From NCBI RefSeq assembly GCF_016806065.1, contig NZ_CP032405.1, forward strand, positions 3,004,001 to 3,068,000: a stretch of DNA of 64,000 nt. The letters run 5' to 3'. Of the stretch, positions 43,916 to 54,614 are shown one piece after another (positions within the stretch are counted from its first letter, which is position 1; each line of letters begins with the position of its first letter). Under the pieces are notes generated by a model. That model was not told the DNA's origin and made no database searches. It saw only the letters and a list, made by a program, of their open reading frames with translations. This DNA comes from Rhizobium rosettiformans. GTDB lineage: Bacteria; Pseudomonadota; Alphaproteobacteria; Rhizobiales; Rhizobiaceae. A program made the position numbers and the translations under genes.

Positions 43916-45142
43916 ATGAGCATCGCGACTGAGGCAGGGCTGGACGGACAACTTTCGACAGCCAAGCGTAACGTCGGGCTGCTCGCCGTAGCGCAGGCAA
44001 TCCTCGGTTCCGCACCGCCGCTCGCCTTTGCCGTCGGTGGTCTCGCCGGGTTCCAGATGCTCGGCGCCGACAAGTCGCTGTCGACCGCGCCGCTGACGGG
44101 TTTTAACATCGGCGTGGCCGTCGGCGCGATCGTGGTGGCAGCGGCCTCCCGCGTTCTTGGCCGCCGCGAGAGCTTCATGGTCGGAGCATTGATGGGTGCG
44201 CTTGGCAGCGCACTGGCCGCCTTCGCGCTCATCCAGTCGAACTTCTGGCTCTTTGCCTTCTCGCTTTTGCTGATGGGCATATCCGGGGGCTTCACCCAGA
44301 AGATCCGTTTCGCCGCCGCCGACGCATCGCCGAGCTTCTACAAGGGCAAGGCCATCTCCTGGATCCTCGCCGCCGGTATCATCTCCGCCATTGCCGGACC
44401 GCAGATCGCCATCTGGTTCAAGGATGCGCTCGCACCTGTGACCTTTGCCGGCGCCTTCCTCGGCATGGTGCCTCTGCTGCTCTGCGCGATAGGTGTCCTC
44501 TTCTTCCTGAAGCTGCCGAGCCTTGCCGACAAGAAGGCGGAAGCTTCAGGCCCCGTGCGCCCGCTGCGCGAAATCGTCATGACCCAACGCTTCATGACTG
44601 GCATGATCTGCGGCATCAGTTCCTATGCCCTGATGACCTTCATGATGACCGGTGCGCCGCTCGCAATGGTCATTGGTTGCGGGTTTTCGACCGACCTGGC
44701 GACGCTGGGCATTCAATGGCACGTCATCGCCATGTTTGCGCCGAGCTTCTTCACCGGCATGTTGATCACCCGCTTCGGTGCCGAAAAGGTGGTTGCGGGC
44801 GGCCTGTTGATCCTCATGGCCTGCGCGGTGGTCGCCCATATGGGAATTGCGCTCTGGAATTTCTGGGGCGCGCTCGTTCTGCTGGGCATCGGCTGGAACT
44901 TCGGCTTCATCGGCGCGACTGCCATTGTCGCCTCGAGCTATCGTCCGGCCGAGGCCGACAAGGTGCAGGGTTTCCACGACATCATTCTGTTCTCGACCGT
45001 AGCACTTTCGTCCTTCTCCTCGGGCAAGGTCTTCACCGCCTTCGGTTGGTCGGTGATGAATCTGGTGATCTGGCCGATCACGATCACCTGCCTCCTGCTG
45101 GTCGTTCTCCAGCTTCGCGCGGCCGCCCGCAAAGCCGCCTGA
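43916..45142 (+). CDS. MFS transporter
   Basis: A 408-residue major facilitator of 12 helices with no recognised substrate. N-terminal helices include LLAVAQAILGSAPPLAFAVG, the loop AASRVLGRRESFMVG resembles the MFS A-motif, and the second half has LGIQWHVIAMFAPSFFTGML. ATG 43916 (MSIATEAGLDG) is chosen, since the upstream frame overlaps nusB. It shares a transcript with ribH-nusB by spacing, which may be incidental. Confidence 0.9.
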   Translation: MSIATEAGLDGQLSTAKRNVGLLAVAQAILGSAPPLAFAVGGLAGFQMLGADKSLSTAPLTGFNIGVAVGAIVVAAASRVLGRRESFMVGALMGALGSALAAFALIQSNFWLFAFSLLLMGISGGFTQKIRFAAADASPSFYKGKAISWILAAGIISAIAGPQIAIWFKDALAPVTFAGAFLGMVPLLLCAIGVLFFLKLPSLADKKAEASGPVRPLREIVMTQRFMTGMICGISSYALMTFMMTGAPLAMVIGCGFSTDLATLGIQWHVIAMFAPSFFTGMLITRFGAEKVVAGGLLILMACAVVAHMGIALWNFWGALVLLGIGWNFGFIGATAIVASSYRPAEADKVQGFHDIILFSTVALSSFSSGKVFTAFGWSVMNLVIWPITITCLLLVVLQLRAAARKAA

Positions 45143-45296
45143 GTTCCCTTGATACTGCAAAATATGCGTACTTGACGCCGCCAAAAGCGCGACGCAATCT
45201 CGCCACGCGTTGACGAGGTCTCGGAGGAGGGGGCCTGAGTCTGCGAGTCACGGCCCGCGATGAGTGAGGCGCGGGCAATACGGGAGGGTATTGCGA

Positions 45297-47435
45297 ATGA
45301 CGGTTCTTCTAGGCGTAATTTTATGCGGGTTGCTGTCGGTGGTCTATGCGGTCTGGGCGACGCGCTCGGTTCTGGCCGCTGATCAGGGCAATGCCCGAAT
45401 GCAGGAAATTGCAGGCTATATTCGCGAGGGTGCTCAGGCCTACCTCACTCGGCAATACCTGACCATCGCGATCGTCGGCGCCGTCGTCTTCGTCGCTACA
45501 TGGCTTCTTCTCTCGGGCACCGCTGCCATCGGCTTTCTGATCGGTGCCGTCTTGTCGGGGGCTGCTGGCTTCATTGGCATGCATGTCTCGGTCCGCGCCA
45601 ACGTGCGCACCGCCCAGGCCGCTTCGCACAGTCTGGCGGCCGGTCTCGACATCGCGTTCAAGTCCGGCGCCATCACCGGCATGCTGGTCGCGGGCCTCGC
45701 TTTGCTCGGCGTCTCGATCTACTTCTACATCCTGACCGCAATCCTGGGCCACGAAAGCGGCTCGCGTGCTGTCATCGACGCGCTGGTCGCGCTCGGCTTC
45801 GGCGCCTCGCTGATCTCGATCTTCGCCCGTCTTGGTGGCGGTATCTTCACCAAGGGCGCCGACGTCGGTGGGGACCTCGTCGGCAAGGTGGAAGCCGGCA
45901 TTCCGGAAGACGATCCGCGCAACCCGGCAACGATCGCCGATAACGTCGGTGATAACGTCGGCGACTGCGCCGGCATGGCGGCAGACCTGTTCGAGACCTA
46001 TGCGGTCTCGGTGGTTGCCACCATGGTTCTGGCTGCGATCTTCTTTGCCGGTTCGGCCGTGCTCGATATTGCGATGATCTATCCGCTCGCCATCTGCGGC
46101 GCCTGCATCATCACCTCGATCATCGGCACCTTCTTCGTCAAGCTCGGCACCAGCGGCTCGATCATGGGTGCGCTCTACAAGGGCTTGATCGTCACCGGCC
46201 TCCTGTCGGTGGCTGGCCTCGCGATCGCAACCTCTCTGACCATCGGCTGGGGTTCAATCGGCACCGTCGCCGGGACCGACATTACCGGGATGAACCTGTT
46301 CATCTGCGGCATTCTCGGCCTCGTGGTAACGGCGCTGATCGTCGTGATCACCGAATACTACACGGGCACCAACAAGCGTCCGGTCAACTCGATCGCTCAG
46401 GCCTCGGTCACCGGTCACGGCACCAACGTCATCCAGGGCCTGGCGGTCTCGCTGGAGTCGACTGCACTTCCCGCCATCGTCATCGTTGGCGGCATCATCT
46501 CGACCTACCAGCTCGCCGGCCTGTTCGGCACGGCGATCGCCGTCACGACCATGCTTGGTTTGGCCGGCATGATCGTCGCCCTCGATGCCTTCGGTCCGGT
46601 GACCGACAATGCCGGCGGTATCGCCGAAATGTCGCATCTGCCGCCGGAAGTGCGCAAGTCGACCGACGCGCTCGACGCCGTCGGCAACACCACCAAGGCC
46701 GTCACCAAGGGTTATGCCATCGGCTCGGCCGGCCTCGGCGCGCTCGTGCTCTTTGCAGCTTATTCCAACGACCTGGCTTACTTTGCCGCCAACAGCGCCC
46801 AGTACCCCTACTTTTCCGATATGGGGCCTATCTCCTTTGATCTCTCGAATCCCTATGTCGTCGCCGGCCTGATCTTCGGCGGTCTGATCCCCTACCTCTT
46901 CGGCGGGATCGCCATGACGGCCGTCGGCCGTGCGGCGGGATCGATCGTTGAGGAAGTCCGCCGGCAGTTCCGCGAGAAGCCGGGCATCATGCAGGGGACC
47001 GAAAAGCCTGACTATGGCCGGGCGGTCGACATCCTGACGCGCGCGGCGATCAAGGAAATGATCATCCCCTCGCTGCTGCCGGTTCTGGCGCCACTCGTCG
47101 TCTATTTCGGCGTGCTCCTGATCTCCGGCTCCAAGGCTTCCGCCTTTGCCGCCCTCGGCGCCTCGCTGCTCGGCGTCATCGTCAACGGCCTCTTCGTCGC
47201 GATCTCCATGACCTCGGGCGGTGGCGCCTGGGACAATGCGAAGAAGAGCTTCGAAGACGGCTTCATCGACAAGGATGGCGTCAAGCACCTGAAGGGTTCT
47301 GACGCGCACAAGGCTTCCGTCACCGGTGATACGGTCGGTGATCCCTACAAGGATACTGCAGGCCCTGCCGTCAATCCGGCAATCAAGATCACCAACATCG
47401 TTGCACTTCTGCTGCTCGCTGTTCTCGCGGGCTGA
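45297..47435 (+). CDS. hppA: K+-insensitive proton-translocating membrane pyrophosphatase
   Basis: Couples hydrolysis of pyrophosphate to proton export. The 712-residue protein has about 16 helices. The catalytic Asp-rich motif reads [20 protein letters not shown] followed by [20 protein letters not shown], and the second is [14 protein letters not shown]. The lysine of [10 protein letters not shown] occupies the position that makes the enzyme independent of potassium. ATG 45297 has GGAGG about ten bases before it. A divergent bamE gene lies beyond a shared terminator. Confidence 0.95.
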   Translation: MTVLLGVILCGLLSVVYAVWATRSVLAADQGNARMQEIAGYIREGAQAYLTRQYLTIAIVGAVVFVATWLLLSGTAAIGFLIGAVLSGAAGFIGMHVSVRANVRTAQAASHSLAAGLDIAFKSGAITGMLVAGLALLGVSIYFYILTAILGHESGSRAVIDALVALGFGASLISIFARLGGGIFTKGADVGGDLVGKVEAGIPEDDPRNPATIADNVGDNVGDCAGMAADLFETYAVSVVATMVLAAIFFAGSAVLDIAMIYPLAICGACIITSIIGTFFVKLGTSGSIMGALYKGLIVTGLLSVAGLAIATSLTIGWGSIGTVAGTDITGMNLFICGILGLVVTALIVVITEYYTGTNKRPVNSIAQASVTGHGTNVIQGLAVSLESTALPAIVIVGGIISTYQLAGLFGTAIAVTTMLGLAGMIVALDAFGPVTDNAGGIAEMSHLPPEVRKSTDALDAVGNTTKAVTKGYAIGSAGLGALVLFAAYSNDLAYFAANSAQYPYFSDMGPISFDLSNPYVVAGLIFGGLIPYLFGGIAMTAVGRAAGSIVEEVRRQFREKPGIMQGTEKPDYGRAVDILTRAAIKEMIIPSLLPVLAPLVVYFGVLLISGSKASAFAALGASLLGVIVNGLFVAISMTSGGGAWDNAKKSFEDGFIDKDGVKHLKGSDAHKASVTGDTVGDPYKDTAGPAVNPAIKITNIVALLLLAVLAG

Positions 47436-47451
47436 GGCGACGAGGCCAAAC

Positions 47452-47488
47452 AAAAAGACCGCGGAAGGAAACTTCCGCGGTCTTTTTT
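47452..47488. terminator. Bidirectional terminator between hppA and bamE
   Basis: A perfect 11-base stem GACCGCGGAAG/CTTCCGCGGTC with loop GAAA is flanked by AAAAA on the left and TTTTTT on the right, so it can stop transcription both of hppA and of the convergent bamE gene. Confidence 0.9.
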
Positions 47489-47532
47489 CATGTCTCGATG
47501 GTTGAGGGGGAGAGCCCCCTTGGCGGATGGCC

Positions 47533-48021
47533 TTAGTTGCCACCCAGAATGTTGCGGACGCTGTTGGCTGCGCCACCACCACCGGCCAGCAGCTGCTGCA
47601 GGAAGGTGAGATCGCGACCGCCGGTCGGCGTCGTGCGGGAGATCGTATCGAACACCTTGCCGTCCTGCAGGGTGTAGTTCGCGCGCTGCGCGACGACGCC
47701 GTCCTTGTCGAAGTAGATCGCGAGGATCTGCTGGTCGACAAGTTGCTGCTTCATGAAGGCGACCGGGCGGGTACGCTTCTGGGAGATGTAGTAGAAGACC
47801 TCGCCGTCGAAGGTTGCCGTGGTCGACGGCGTGCCGAGCGAAAGAAGGACCTGTTCGCGGCTGGAGCCGACCGGCACCAGATCAAGTGCTGCCTGGTCAA
47901 CGACATAACCGTTGTGGAAGACCTCTGAGGTCTGGCAGGCGGAGAGGCCGATGGTGACGGCAAGAGCAAGTGCGGTCGTGCTCAGGAGCTTCCTGTCCGA
48001 CTTGAAAATCCTGATATCCAC
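47533..48021 (-). CDS. bamE: Outer-membrane assembly lipoprotein BamE
   Basis: Part of the Bam complex that folds outer-membrane barrels. The 162-residue protein has a lipoprotein signal with lipobox LSAC (about residue 29) and the SmpA/OmlA domain (GYVVDQAALDLVPVGSSREQ, LSLGTPSTTATFDGEVFYYI). The C-terminal tail after residue 130 (Gly-rich GGGGAANSVRNILGG) is longer than in enteric BamE. It is transcribed convergently to hppA. Confidence 0.93.
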   Translation of the reverse strand: MDIRIFKSDRKLLSTTALALAVTIGLSACQTSEVFHNGYVVDQAALDLVPVGSSREQVLLSLGTPSTTATFDGEVFYYISQKRTRPVAFMKQQLVDQQILAIYFDKDGVVAQRANYTLQDGKVFDTISRTTPTGGRDLTFLQQLLAGGGGAANSVRNILGGN

Positions 48022-48277
48022 TCAAACGTCTCCCATGACTGTCGATGGCGCCTTTCGGTGCCGGATCGCTTCTGCGCATAGCATTGTGGCCTTTCCGGGG
48101 AAAGCCGCCGCAAAGCCTGCGCTGCCGATTTGCCGGTCAATCTGCCGCGAGATGCGGCATCCGTGCCGGATATCGGCATTGCAATTCACGCCTGCTTCGG
48201 TAAACCAGCTTTCGCAATCATGCAACACGACCACGTCCGGGCTCACCACTTCGGTCGGCTCTTTTTGGTGGAATTGG

Positions 48278-48817
48278 ATGGTATTCGGCTTCTTTCGGCA
48301 GAAAAGAAACAATCAAGTGATCGTCGAGCGCCAGTATGGGGCGCTGACGGCGGCTGCGCGCACGCCGGCATTTTATCTCGACATGAATGTTCCGGACACC
48401 GTGATCGGCCGGTTCGAGATGTTGACAATCATGTTGATTCTCTATTTCCGCCGCACGGCGAAATCTCCGCGCAGCGGCCAGGAGATCGCTCAGAACATCA
48501 TCGATGCCTTCTTCGAGGATGTCGATCACTCCATCCGCGAATTGGGTGTCGGCGATCCCGGCGTGCCGAAGCGCATGAAGAAGCTCGCCGGCATGTATTA
48601 TGGTCGACTGGAGTCCTACGCGGCGGCACTGGATAAAAACGACCGCGAAGCGCTTGCGACCGCGCTGAAGCGCAACATTCATCCCGAAGAAGGCGAGGCG
48701 GCTCCCTCCATGCAGGCGCTGGCCGACTGGATGTTTGCAGCCGAGCAGGCGCTGGCGGCGCTGGATGAAAACGAAATCGAGACGGGCATGGCCCGCCTGG
48801 CCGTCCCGGGAACCTGA
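48278..48817 (+). CDS. Ubiquinol-cytochrome c chaperone (CBP3-like)
   Basis: A 179-residue protein of the family that assists cytochrome b assembly into complex III. It starts MVFGFFRQKRNNQVIVERQY and has the family signature ARTPAFYLDMNVPDTVIGRF followed by IIDAFFEDVDHSIRELGVGD. The open frame starts at 47912 inside bamE, but only ATG 48278 gives a family N-terminus. A DUF177 gene follows 60 bases on. Confidence 0.9.
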   Translation: MVFGFFRQKRNNQVIVERQYGALTAAARTPAFYLDMNVPDTVIGRFEMLTIMLILYFRRTAKSPRSGQEIAQNIIDAFFEDVDHSIRELGVGDPGVPKRMKKLAGMYYGRLESYAAALDKNDREALATALKRNIHPEEGEAAPSMQALADWMFAAEQALAALDENEIETGMARLAVPGT

Positions 48818-48877
48818 GCAGCGGCAAGCGCTTGGAGCGCAGAGGTTGGACCGGACGGTAGAACAAGGATTGACGAC

Positions 48878-49438
48878 ATGACAGGCAGCAATGCAAGGGA
48901 CCCTCGCGAGTTCACCTATCTGGTGAAAGTCGCCCATATCTCCGCCAACCCGGTACAGGTCCATGTGGAAGCCGACGAGCGTGAGCGCGCGGGCCTTGCG
49001 GACCTCTGGAACGTGGAGGCGGTCAATCGCCTGTCCGCCGACCTGCAGATCGCCCGCTGGAAAAAGGACGGTGTACGCATCAAGGGGAATGTCACGGGCG
49101 AACTTGTGCAGGCCTGCGTCGTCACCCTGGAACCGGTGGTCTCCACGATCGATCAGGAGATCGACCAGATCTTTGTGCCGGAGGGATCCAAGCTTGCCCG
49201 CATCGTGCTCGATGGAGCCGGCGAAATGGTGCTTGATCCCGAAGGTCCCGACCTTCCCGAGCAGTTTACCGGTGACACCATCGACGCCGGCGCGCTGGTC
49301 GCCGAATTTGCCGCTCTCGACATCGATCCCTATCCAAAGAAAGAAGGCGTTGCCTTCTCCGGACACATCGAAAGCGAGGTTGAAGAGGACAAGAAGCCGT
49401 CGCCCTTTGCGGTCCTGAAAGACTGGAAAAAGGATTGA
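48878..49438 (+). CDS. DUF177/YceD family protein
   Basis: A 186-residue protein of the YceD (DUF177) family, linked in other bacteria to 23S rRNA accumulation or found beside rpmF and plsX. The core reads VTGELVQACVVTLEPVVSTI followed by FVPEGSK. No rpmF is between it and plsX here, but plsX follows 101 bases later. The cytoplasmic location is inferred from lack of a signal. Confidence 0.88.
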   Translation: MTGSNARDPREFTYLVKVAHISANPVQVHVEADERERAGLADLWNVEAVNRLSADLQIARWKKDGVRIKGNVTGELVQACVVTLEPVVSTIDQEIDQIFVPEGSKLARIVLDGAGEMVLDPEGPDLPEQFTGDTIDAGALVAEFAALDIDPYPKKEGVAFSGHIESEVEEDKKPSPFAVLKDWKKD

Positions 49439-49539
49439 TCATCCCCCATCTGCACCTGCGGGTGGGTTGTGTGCCGAATGAAAAGCGCTATTTTGGCCGA
49501 AAATATCGCTGACCAGCGATGAAGAAGGGTCAGGTCTAA

Positions 49540-50586
49540 GTGATCAGAATTTCTGTCGACGTCATGGGTGGAGACTTCGGTCCCGAGGTCGTCATCCCCG
49601 GAGCCGCCAAGGCACTTGAGCGTCATCCCGATGTAACCTTCCTTCTCTTCGGCCAGCAGGAACGCTGCCTGCCGATACTCGCGCAGTTTCCAAAGCTGAA
49701 GGAAAGGTCGACCTTCCACCACTGCGACATCTCCGTCACCATGGATGAGAAGCCGAGCCAGGCGCTTCGCCGCGGCCGCTACGTCTCCAGCATGTGGCGC
49801 TCGATCGAGGCGGTGAAGTCCGGCCAGGCCGATGTGGTCGTCTCGGCCGGCAATACCGGCGCGCTTATGGCCATGGCGAAATTCTGCCTGCGCACCATGG
49901 CGACCATCGAGCGCCCGGCGATCGCCGCCATCTGGCCGACGTTGTCGGGCGAAAGCATCGTGCTCGATGTCGGTGCCGGCATCGGTGCCGATGCGCAGCA
50001 ATTGCTCGACTTCGCCGTCATGGGTGGTGCCATGGCGCGCGCGCTCTTCGAAATCGAGAAGCCCATGGTCGGTCTTCTCAATGTCGGCGTGGAAGAGATC
50101 AAGGGGCAGGAAGAGGTCAAGGAAGCCGGGCGTCTCATTCGTGAGGCCGGACTCGACACGATCGACTACTACGGTTTCGTCGAAGGCGATGACCTCGGCA
50201 AGGGCACGGTCGATGTCGTGGTGACCGAAGGCTTCACCGGCAACATCGCGCTCAAGACAGCAGAAGGCACAGCCAGGCAGATCGCCGAATATCTGCGTTC
50301 GGCCATGTCACGCACCTGGATGGCCAAGCTTGGCTATATTCTCGCAAAGGGCGCCTTCGATCGGCTTCGTGAGAAGATGGACCCGCGCAAGGTCAATGGC
50401 GGTGTCTTCCTCGGCTTGAACGGCATCGTCATCAAAAGCCATGGCGGCACCGATGCCGAGGGCTTTGCGGCGGCTCTCGATGTGGGCTATGACATGGCCC
50501 GGAACGGTCTCACCCAGAAGATCGAAAACGACTTGAAAAAATATCACGCGCGGCACCCGTCTCCGGCCGGCCCCGAAGCGGCGTGA
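49540..50586 (+). CDS. plsX: Phosphate acyltransferase PlsX
   Basis: Makes acyl-phosphate from acyl-ACP for phospholipid synthesis. The 348-residue protein begins with a GTG codon ([20 protein letters not shown]), supported by the family N-terminus and the lack of an earlier start. Conserved segments are [29 protein letters not shown], and the C-terminal [20 protein letters not shown]. fabH lies 16 bases downstream. Confidence 0.96.
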   Translation: MIRISVDVMGGDFGPEVVIPGAAKALERHPDVTFLLFGQQERCLPILAQFPKLKERSTFHHCDISVTMDEKPSQALRRGRYVSSMWRSIEAVKSGQADVVVSAGNTGALMAMAKFCLRTMATIERPAIAAIWPTLSGESIVLDVGAGIGADAQQLLDFAVMGGAMARALFEIEKPMVGLLNVGVEEIKGQEEVKEAGRLIREAGLDTIDYYGFVEGDDLGKGTVDVVVTEGFTGNIALKTAEGTARQIAEYLRSAMSRTWMAKLGYILAKGAFDRLREKMDPRKVNGGVFLGLNGIVIKSHGGTDAEGFAAALDVGYDMARNGLTQKIENDLKKYHARHPSPAGPEAA

Positions 50587-50602
50587 AAGGTAGGAAACTC
50601 CA

Positions 50603-51574
50603 ATGATCCGTTCTGTAGTTCGCGGTTTCGGAGCAGCGCTCCCGAAACGGGTTATGACCAATGCTGATCTCGAAAGCCTGGTCGAAACCTCCGACGAGTG
50701 GATTGTTCAGCGTACCGGCATCAAGCAGCGCTACATCGCTGGCGAAGGCGAGACGACGGCATCGCTGGGTGCGGCGGCAGCGCAGGAGGCGCTGGATCGC
50801 GCAGGTCTGACGGCTGCCGACATCGACCTGATCATCTGTGCCACCTCGACGCCCGACAACACCTTCCCGGCGACGGCCGTCAACATCCAGAACCGTCTCG
50901 GCATGCATCACGGCTTCGCCTTCGACGTTCAGGCCGTCTGTTCCGGCTTCGTCTACGCCATGGCGACGGCTGATCTGTATATCCGCGGCGGCATGGCCAA
51001 GCGCGTGCTGGTCATCGGCGCCGAGACCTTCTCCCGCATCCTAGACTGGACCGACCGCACGACCTGCGTTCTGTTCGGCGACGGTGCTGGTGCGCTGGTG
51101 CTCGAGGCGGCCGAAGGCGAGGGGGCGGTTACGGATCGCGGCATTCTGACGTCGAATCTGCGCTCGGACGGGACCCATCGTGAAAAGCTCTATGTTGACG
51201 GCGGCCCGTCGACCACAGGCACGGTCGGTCATCTGCGCATGGAAGGCCGCGAAGTCTTCAAGCATGCCGTTGGCATGATCACCGACGTCATCGAGGCAGC
51301 GTTCACGGCGACGGGCACGACGGCTGACGACATCGACTGGCTGGTCCCGCATCAGGCCAACAAGCGCATCATCGACGGCTCGGCGAAGAAGCTCGGCATC
51401 CCCGACGAGAAGGTCGTGATCACCGTCGACAAGCATGGAAATACGTCTGCGGCATCCATTCCGCTGGCCCTTGCGACGGCGGCCGGCGACGGTCGGATCA
51501 AGCAGGGTGATCTGGTCATGCTCGAGGCCATGGGCGGCGGCTTCACCTGGGGCGCCGTGCTGGTGCGCTGGTAG
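50603..51574 (+). CDS. fabH: 3-oxoacyl-ACP synthase III
   Basis: Condenses acetyl-CoA with malonyl-ACP to start fatty-acid synthesis. The 323-residue protein has the catalytic Cys in [18 protein letters not shown], the His in [14 protein letters not shown], and the Asn in [26 protein letters not shown] precedes the ATG. It is 16 bases after plsX and leads into ihfA. Confidence 0.97.
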   Translation: MIRSVVRGFGAALPKRVMTNADLESLVETSDEWIVQRTGIKQRYIAGEGETTASLGAAAAQEALDRAGLTAADIDLIICATSTPDNTFPATAVNIQNRLGMHHGFAFDVQAVCSGFVYAMATADLYIRGGMAKRVLVIGAETFSRILDWTDRTTCVLFGDGAGALVLEAAEGEGAVTDRGILTSNLRSDGTHREKLYVDGGPSTTGTVGHLRMEGREVFKHAVGMITDVIEAAFTATGTTADDIDWLVPHQANKRIIDGSAKKLGIPDEKVVITVDKHGNTSAASIPLALATAAGDGRIKQGDLVMLEAMGGGFTWGAVLVRW

Positions 51575-51682
51575 CATTTGAAACCCTAAAAATTGCGCAT
51601 CGACAAGCACTTGACCGTTGCGGCCAAGGGCAATAGTCTCTGCTCAATTCAACAAGATCATTGATTTAGGCGGGCGAGAACA

Positions 51683-52021
51683 ATGGCCGGAAAGACAGTG
51701 ACGCGTGCGGATTTGGCAGAATCAGTCTTTCGCAAGGTCGGTCTTTCCCGGACGGAATCCGCCGAACTCGTGGAAACGGTGATCGACGAGATTTGCAACG
51801 CCATCGTGCGTGGAGAATCCGTGAAGCTTTCGTCGTTCGCCACCTTCCAGGTGCGCAGCAAGAACGAGCGAATCGGCCGCAATCCGAAGACCGGCGAGGA
51901 AGTGCCGATCTCGCCGCGTCGTGTCATGACCTTCAAGGCGTCGAATGTGCTGAAGCAGCGCATCCTGCGGGCCCATATTGCCCGCAAGGCCAAGCAGAAG
52001 CCGGTCAACCCGGCCGCCTGA
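51683..52021 (+). CDS. ihfA: Integration host factor subunit alpha
   Basis: DNA-bending nucleoid protein, active as a heterodimer with IhfB. The 112-residue protein has the IHF/HU core [20 protein letters not shown] and the beta-arm [29 protein letters not shown]. Its C-terminal tail ([11 protein letters not shown]) is slightly longer than in enteric IhfA. A CTTGAC element (51610-51615) with a weak -10 near 51633 suggests a promoter in the gap. Confidence 0.95.
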   Translation: MAGKTVTRADLAESVFRKVGLSRTESAELVETVIDEICNAIVRGESVKLSSFATFQVRSKNERIGRNPKTGEEVPISPRRVMTFKASNVLKQRILRAHIARKAKQKPVNPAA

Positions 52022-52141
52022 GAAAAGACCAAAATCGGTGGAGCATCGTGCCGCCGGTCATCGAGCGCTTGAAAACCAGCCCTCACCCCGTTGAAATGTG
52101 ATCCGAGTCGCGCGCCCGCGCGATCGTCGAGGAGCGCTGTG

Positions 52142-52681
52142 ATGCAGTTGGACAAGAGCCCGGATGCTTTCCGCACAATCAGTGAAGTCGCTGATGACCT
52201 CGACCTGCCGCAGCATGTCCTGCGTTTTTGGGAAACTCGCTTTCCGCAGATCAAGCCCCTGAAGCGCGGCGGCGGACGGCGTTACTACCGTCCTGATGAT
52301 GTCGAACTGCTGAAGGGTATCCGCCATCTGCTCTACGATCAGGGGTATACGATCAAGGGCGTGCAGAAGCTTCTGAAGACCAATGGCAACAAGTTCGTCA
52401 TGGCGGTCGCGACCGGCGATGTCGCCACCATGGAAGCGCTTGTTGCTGCCAATGCCTCTAAGAGCGACGAGCCGAAGGTCAATCTCGACGAGGACCAGGT
52501 CGTCGGCCGACCCAAGGTGCGCACCAGTGGTCGCTTCTTCGGCTTCGGTGGCGGTGCCAATGATGACGCACTGGAAATTTCGGTCGGCAAGGGCTCCATC
52601 GGCAAGGAAGACCGTGCGCTTCTGCAAGAGGCACTCTTCGACCTGCTCGAATGCAAGCGGCTGCTCGATCAGGTGCGCTGA
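52142..52681 (+). CDS. MerR-family transcriptional regulator
   Basis: A 179-residue regulator with the MerR winged helix at residues about 13-75 ([20 protein letters not shown], then [20 protein letters not shown]). It lacks the effector cysteines of metal-responsive MerR proteins. This form always follows ihfA in rhizobia and related genera, and its targets are unknown. ATG 52142 ([11 protein letters not shown]) is used because GGAG precedes it, while the upstream extension is not conserved. Confidence 0.9.
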   Translation: MQLDKSPDAFRTISEVADDLDLPQHVLRFWETRFPQIKPLKRGGGRRYYRPDDVELLKGIRHLLYDQGYTIKGVQKLLKTNGNKFVMAVATGDVATMEALVAANASKSDEPKVNLDEDQVVGRPKVRTSGRFFGFGGGANDDALEISVGKGSIGKEDRALLQEALFDLLECKRLLDQVR

Positions 52682-52761
52682 ATGACGCTTCGTTCCATTG
52701 GACGGAACACCGTCAGGCCTTGAGACGTTGAAGGACCGACACGCAACCCGCGCGAGGCTCC

Positions 52762-53172
52762 ATGAAACGGCTCTTCATCACACTCCCAGTTCTCTCCATG
52801 CTCGCTGTCCCGGTACTGGCACAGCAGGCGGCTCCGTCGTCTGATGCCGCCGAACCCAGGCCGACCACCGTGCAGGATGCCTGCATCTTCGTGGCGGAAA
52901 ACATGCTCATGGTCAAAGATCTGAAGGTCGGCGTGGTCCAGGCCTTTCCGGAGCTCGATCCGCCGGGCGCAAGGCTTACCTATTCCACTCGGATGGACAG
53001 CGAACCCCAAGACATTTCTGACGAGATCGAGTGCCAGTTCGAAACGGGTGCCGAGCCGTTGCAGGTGACCCGCTTCTGCATGGACCGCACCTGCTACGCC
53101 GCCAATAGCGAAGAACCCGAAGAACGCCGGCGCTTCGAGGAAATTAGAGCGCTGATGCAGCGTCTGAACTGA
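52762..53172 (+). CDS. Secreted protein of unknown function
   Basis: A 136-residue protein with a signal peptide of about 20 residues (MKRLFITLPVLSMLAVPVLA). The mature part has several cysteines (DACIFVAENM, EIECQFETG, RFCMDRTCYA) that could form disulphides, and a charged helical C-terminus. I cannot place it in a family. It is the last gene before tRNA-Pro. Confidence 0.75.
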   Translation: MKRLFITLPVLSMLAVPVLAQQAAPSSDAAEPRPTTVQDACIFVAENMLMVKDLKVGVVQAFPELDPPGARLTYSTRMDSEPQDISDEIECQFETGAEPLQVTRFCMDRTCYAANSEEPEERRRFEEIRALMQRLN

Positions 53173-53255
53173 TCATCCTCGCATTTTTTCCTCCGCGCTG
53201 GAGTTTCCCCTTGCGCAGAAATGACTGACTGTCTAAAGGGAACTGGCTGTCGAGC

Positions 53256-53271
53256 GGGTCACGCGTGACCC
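53256..53271. repeat. 16-base perfect palindrome
   Basis: GGGTCACGCGTGACCC reads identically on both strands and has no spacer. It lies 22 bases before the tRNA-Pro gene and 84 after the secreted-protein stop, and it is followed by AAAAAG. It could be a protein-binding site in the tRNA promoter. No T-run makes it a terminator on the plus strand. Confidence 0.5.
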
Positions 53272-53293
53272 AAAAAGCACGATTGGCAGATGA

Positions 53294-53370
<77 letters not shown>

Positions 53371-53418
53371 TTTTATGCTCAGGGATCAATCACTTGATTT
53401 CGACGCATGGTTAGAGAG

Positions 53419-53448
53419 ACCGGGTACCGCAAGGTGCCCGGTTTTTTT
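53419..53448 (+). terminator. Rho-independent terminator after tRNA-Pro
   Basis: The stem ACCGGGTACC/GGTGCCCGGT (53419-53428 and 53433-53442, one G-U pair) with loop GCAA is followed by TTTTTT. Confidence 0.88.
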
Positions 53449-53574
53449 CGTTTTTCGTTGCAGGCGGCAGTCGATCGCATGCGGACGATAGACTGGGCTT
53501 CTTTTGGTTTCTGTCCTATGTTTGCTGCAATGCAGCATTATATGGGGAAGAGGTTCGAAGGGAGCCGAAATCCG

Positions 53575-54597
53575 ATGCGCTTCAAGTTCTCCATGTCTCC
53601 GCTCTCTGCGCTGCTCCGCAGCCAGAAACGTCTGCAGCGCAGGCTGGAGAAGGCGATGCCCAAGCTCAGGGTGTCGGAGCCGCCGAAGGTCTCAAAACCC
53701 CGTGCGCCGCGTTCCGGCCTCGTGCAGGTGCATGCCTTCGGCAGCAATCCCGGACGACTGCGGATGTTTGAATATGTGCCGTCCACCCGCCGGGACCCAG
53801 CCACGCTCGTAGTGGTGCTGCATGGCTGTCTGCAGACTGCAAAACAGTATGATCGTGGCAGCGGCTGGAGCCGAATGGCGAGGGACAGGGGATTCGTGCT
53901 GCTCTATCCGGAGCAAACCAAGGAGAACAACCACAATCTCTGCTTCAACTGGTTCCGCCCGAGCATGGTGGCGCGCGACCGTGGTGAGCTGATGTCGATC
54001 CGCCAGATGATCGAACACGCGATCGAGCGTCACGGGATCGCGGAAAGCAGGGTCTTCATCCAGGGCCTGTCGGCGGGCGGTGCCATGGCCAATGCGCTCC
54101 TGGTCACCTATCCGCATCTCTTCGCCGCCGGTCATGTGGTGGGAGGGCTCCCCTATGGCGCAGCGCGAGACGCCATGTCGGCGCTATCGGTGATGAAGTC
54201 CGGTCCTCGCCGCCAACGGCGGGAATGGGGCGACCTGGCACGGAGTGCGGCAGGAGGCGTGTCCAGCCGGAAACCGGCCGTGGCGATCTGGCAGGGCAGG
54301 GCGGATCGGGTGGTGTCGCCGGGCAATGGCGAGGCGCTGCTTGCCCAATGGCTCGATTTCCACGGGCTTGATGAACTCGCCGGACAGAGTGAAGTCCGAC
54401 CCGAGGGCTCGATGATCGTCTGGAAGGATGAGAATGGCAGACGGTTGGTGGAGTATCGCCTGCTTGATGCCCTGGACCATGGCCTGCCCGTCATCGCGCG
54501 ACGCGCCGGCTCTGAGCGCCAGGCCTACATGCTTGAGGGCGCCATCGGCGCCCCCCAGCAGTTCTACAAAACTTTCATTCGGCCAGGCCGAATGTGA
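53575..54597 (+). CDS. PHB-depolymerase family esterase
   Basis: A 340-residue alpha/beta hydrolase of the LpqC/PHB depolymerase type. Features are the oxyanion region LVVVLHGCLQTAKQYDRGSG, nucleophile elbow QGLSAGGAMAN, acid WQGRADRVVSPGNG and His in LDALDHGLPVI. No signal peptide is seen, which suggests cytoplasmic action or a non-standard route. The frame is open upstream to 53407, but ATG 53575 has GGGAG at the right distance. Substrate not determined, and polyester is only one possibility. Confidence 0.88.
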   Translation: MRFKFSMSPLSALLRSQKRLQRRLEKAMPKLRVSEPPKVSKPRAPRSGLVQVHAFGSNPGRLRMFEYVPSTRRDPATLVVVLHGCLQTAKQYDRGSGWSRMARDRGFVLLYPEQTKENNHNLCFNWFRPSMVARDRGELMSIRQMIEHAIERHGIAESRVFIQGLSAGGAMANALLVTYPHLFAAGHVVGGLPYGAARDAMSALSVMKSGPRRQRREWGDLARSAAGGVSSRKPAVAIWQGRADRVVSPGNGEALLAQWLDFHGLDELAGQSEVRPEGSMIVWKDENGRRLVEYRLLDALDHGLPVIARRAGSERQAYMLEGAIGAPQQFYKTFIRPGRM

Positions 54598-54614
54598 GCC
54601 GCTGAGGCGGCGGC

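Noticed and set aside
46254..47741. Minus-strand frame of 495 codons opposite hppA
   Set aside because: It is an antisense shadow of hppA. The starting part is low-complexity Ser/Arg-rich.
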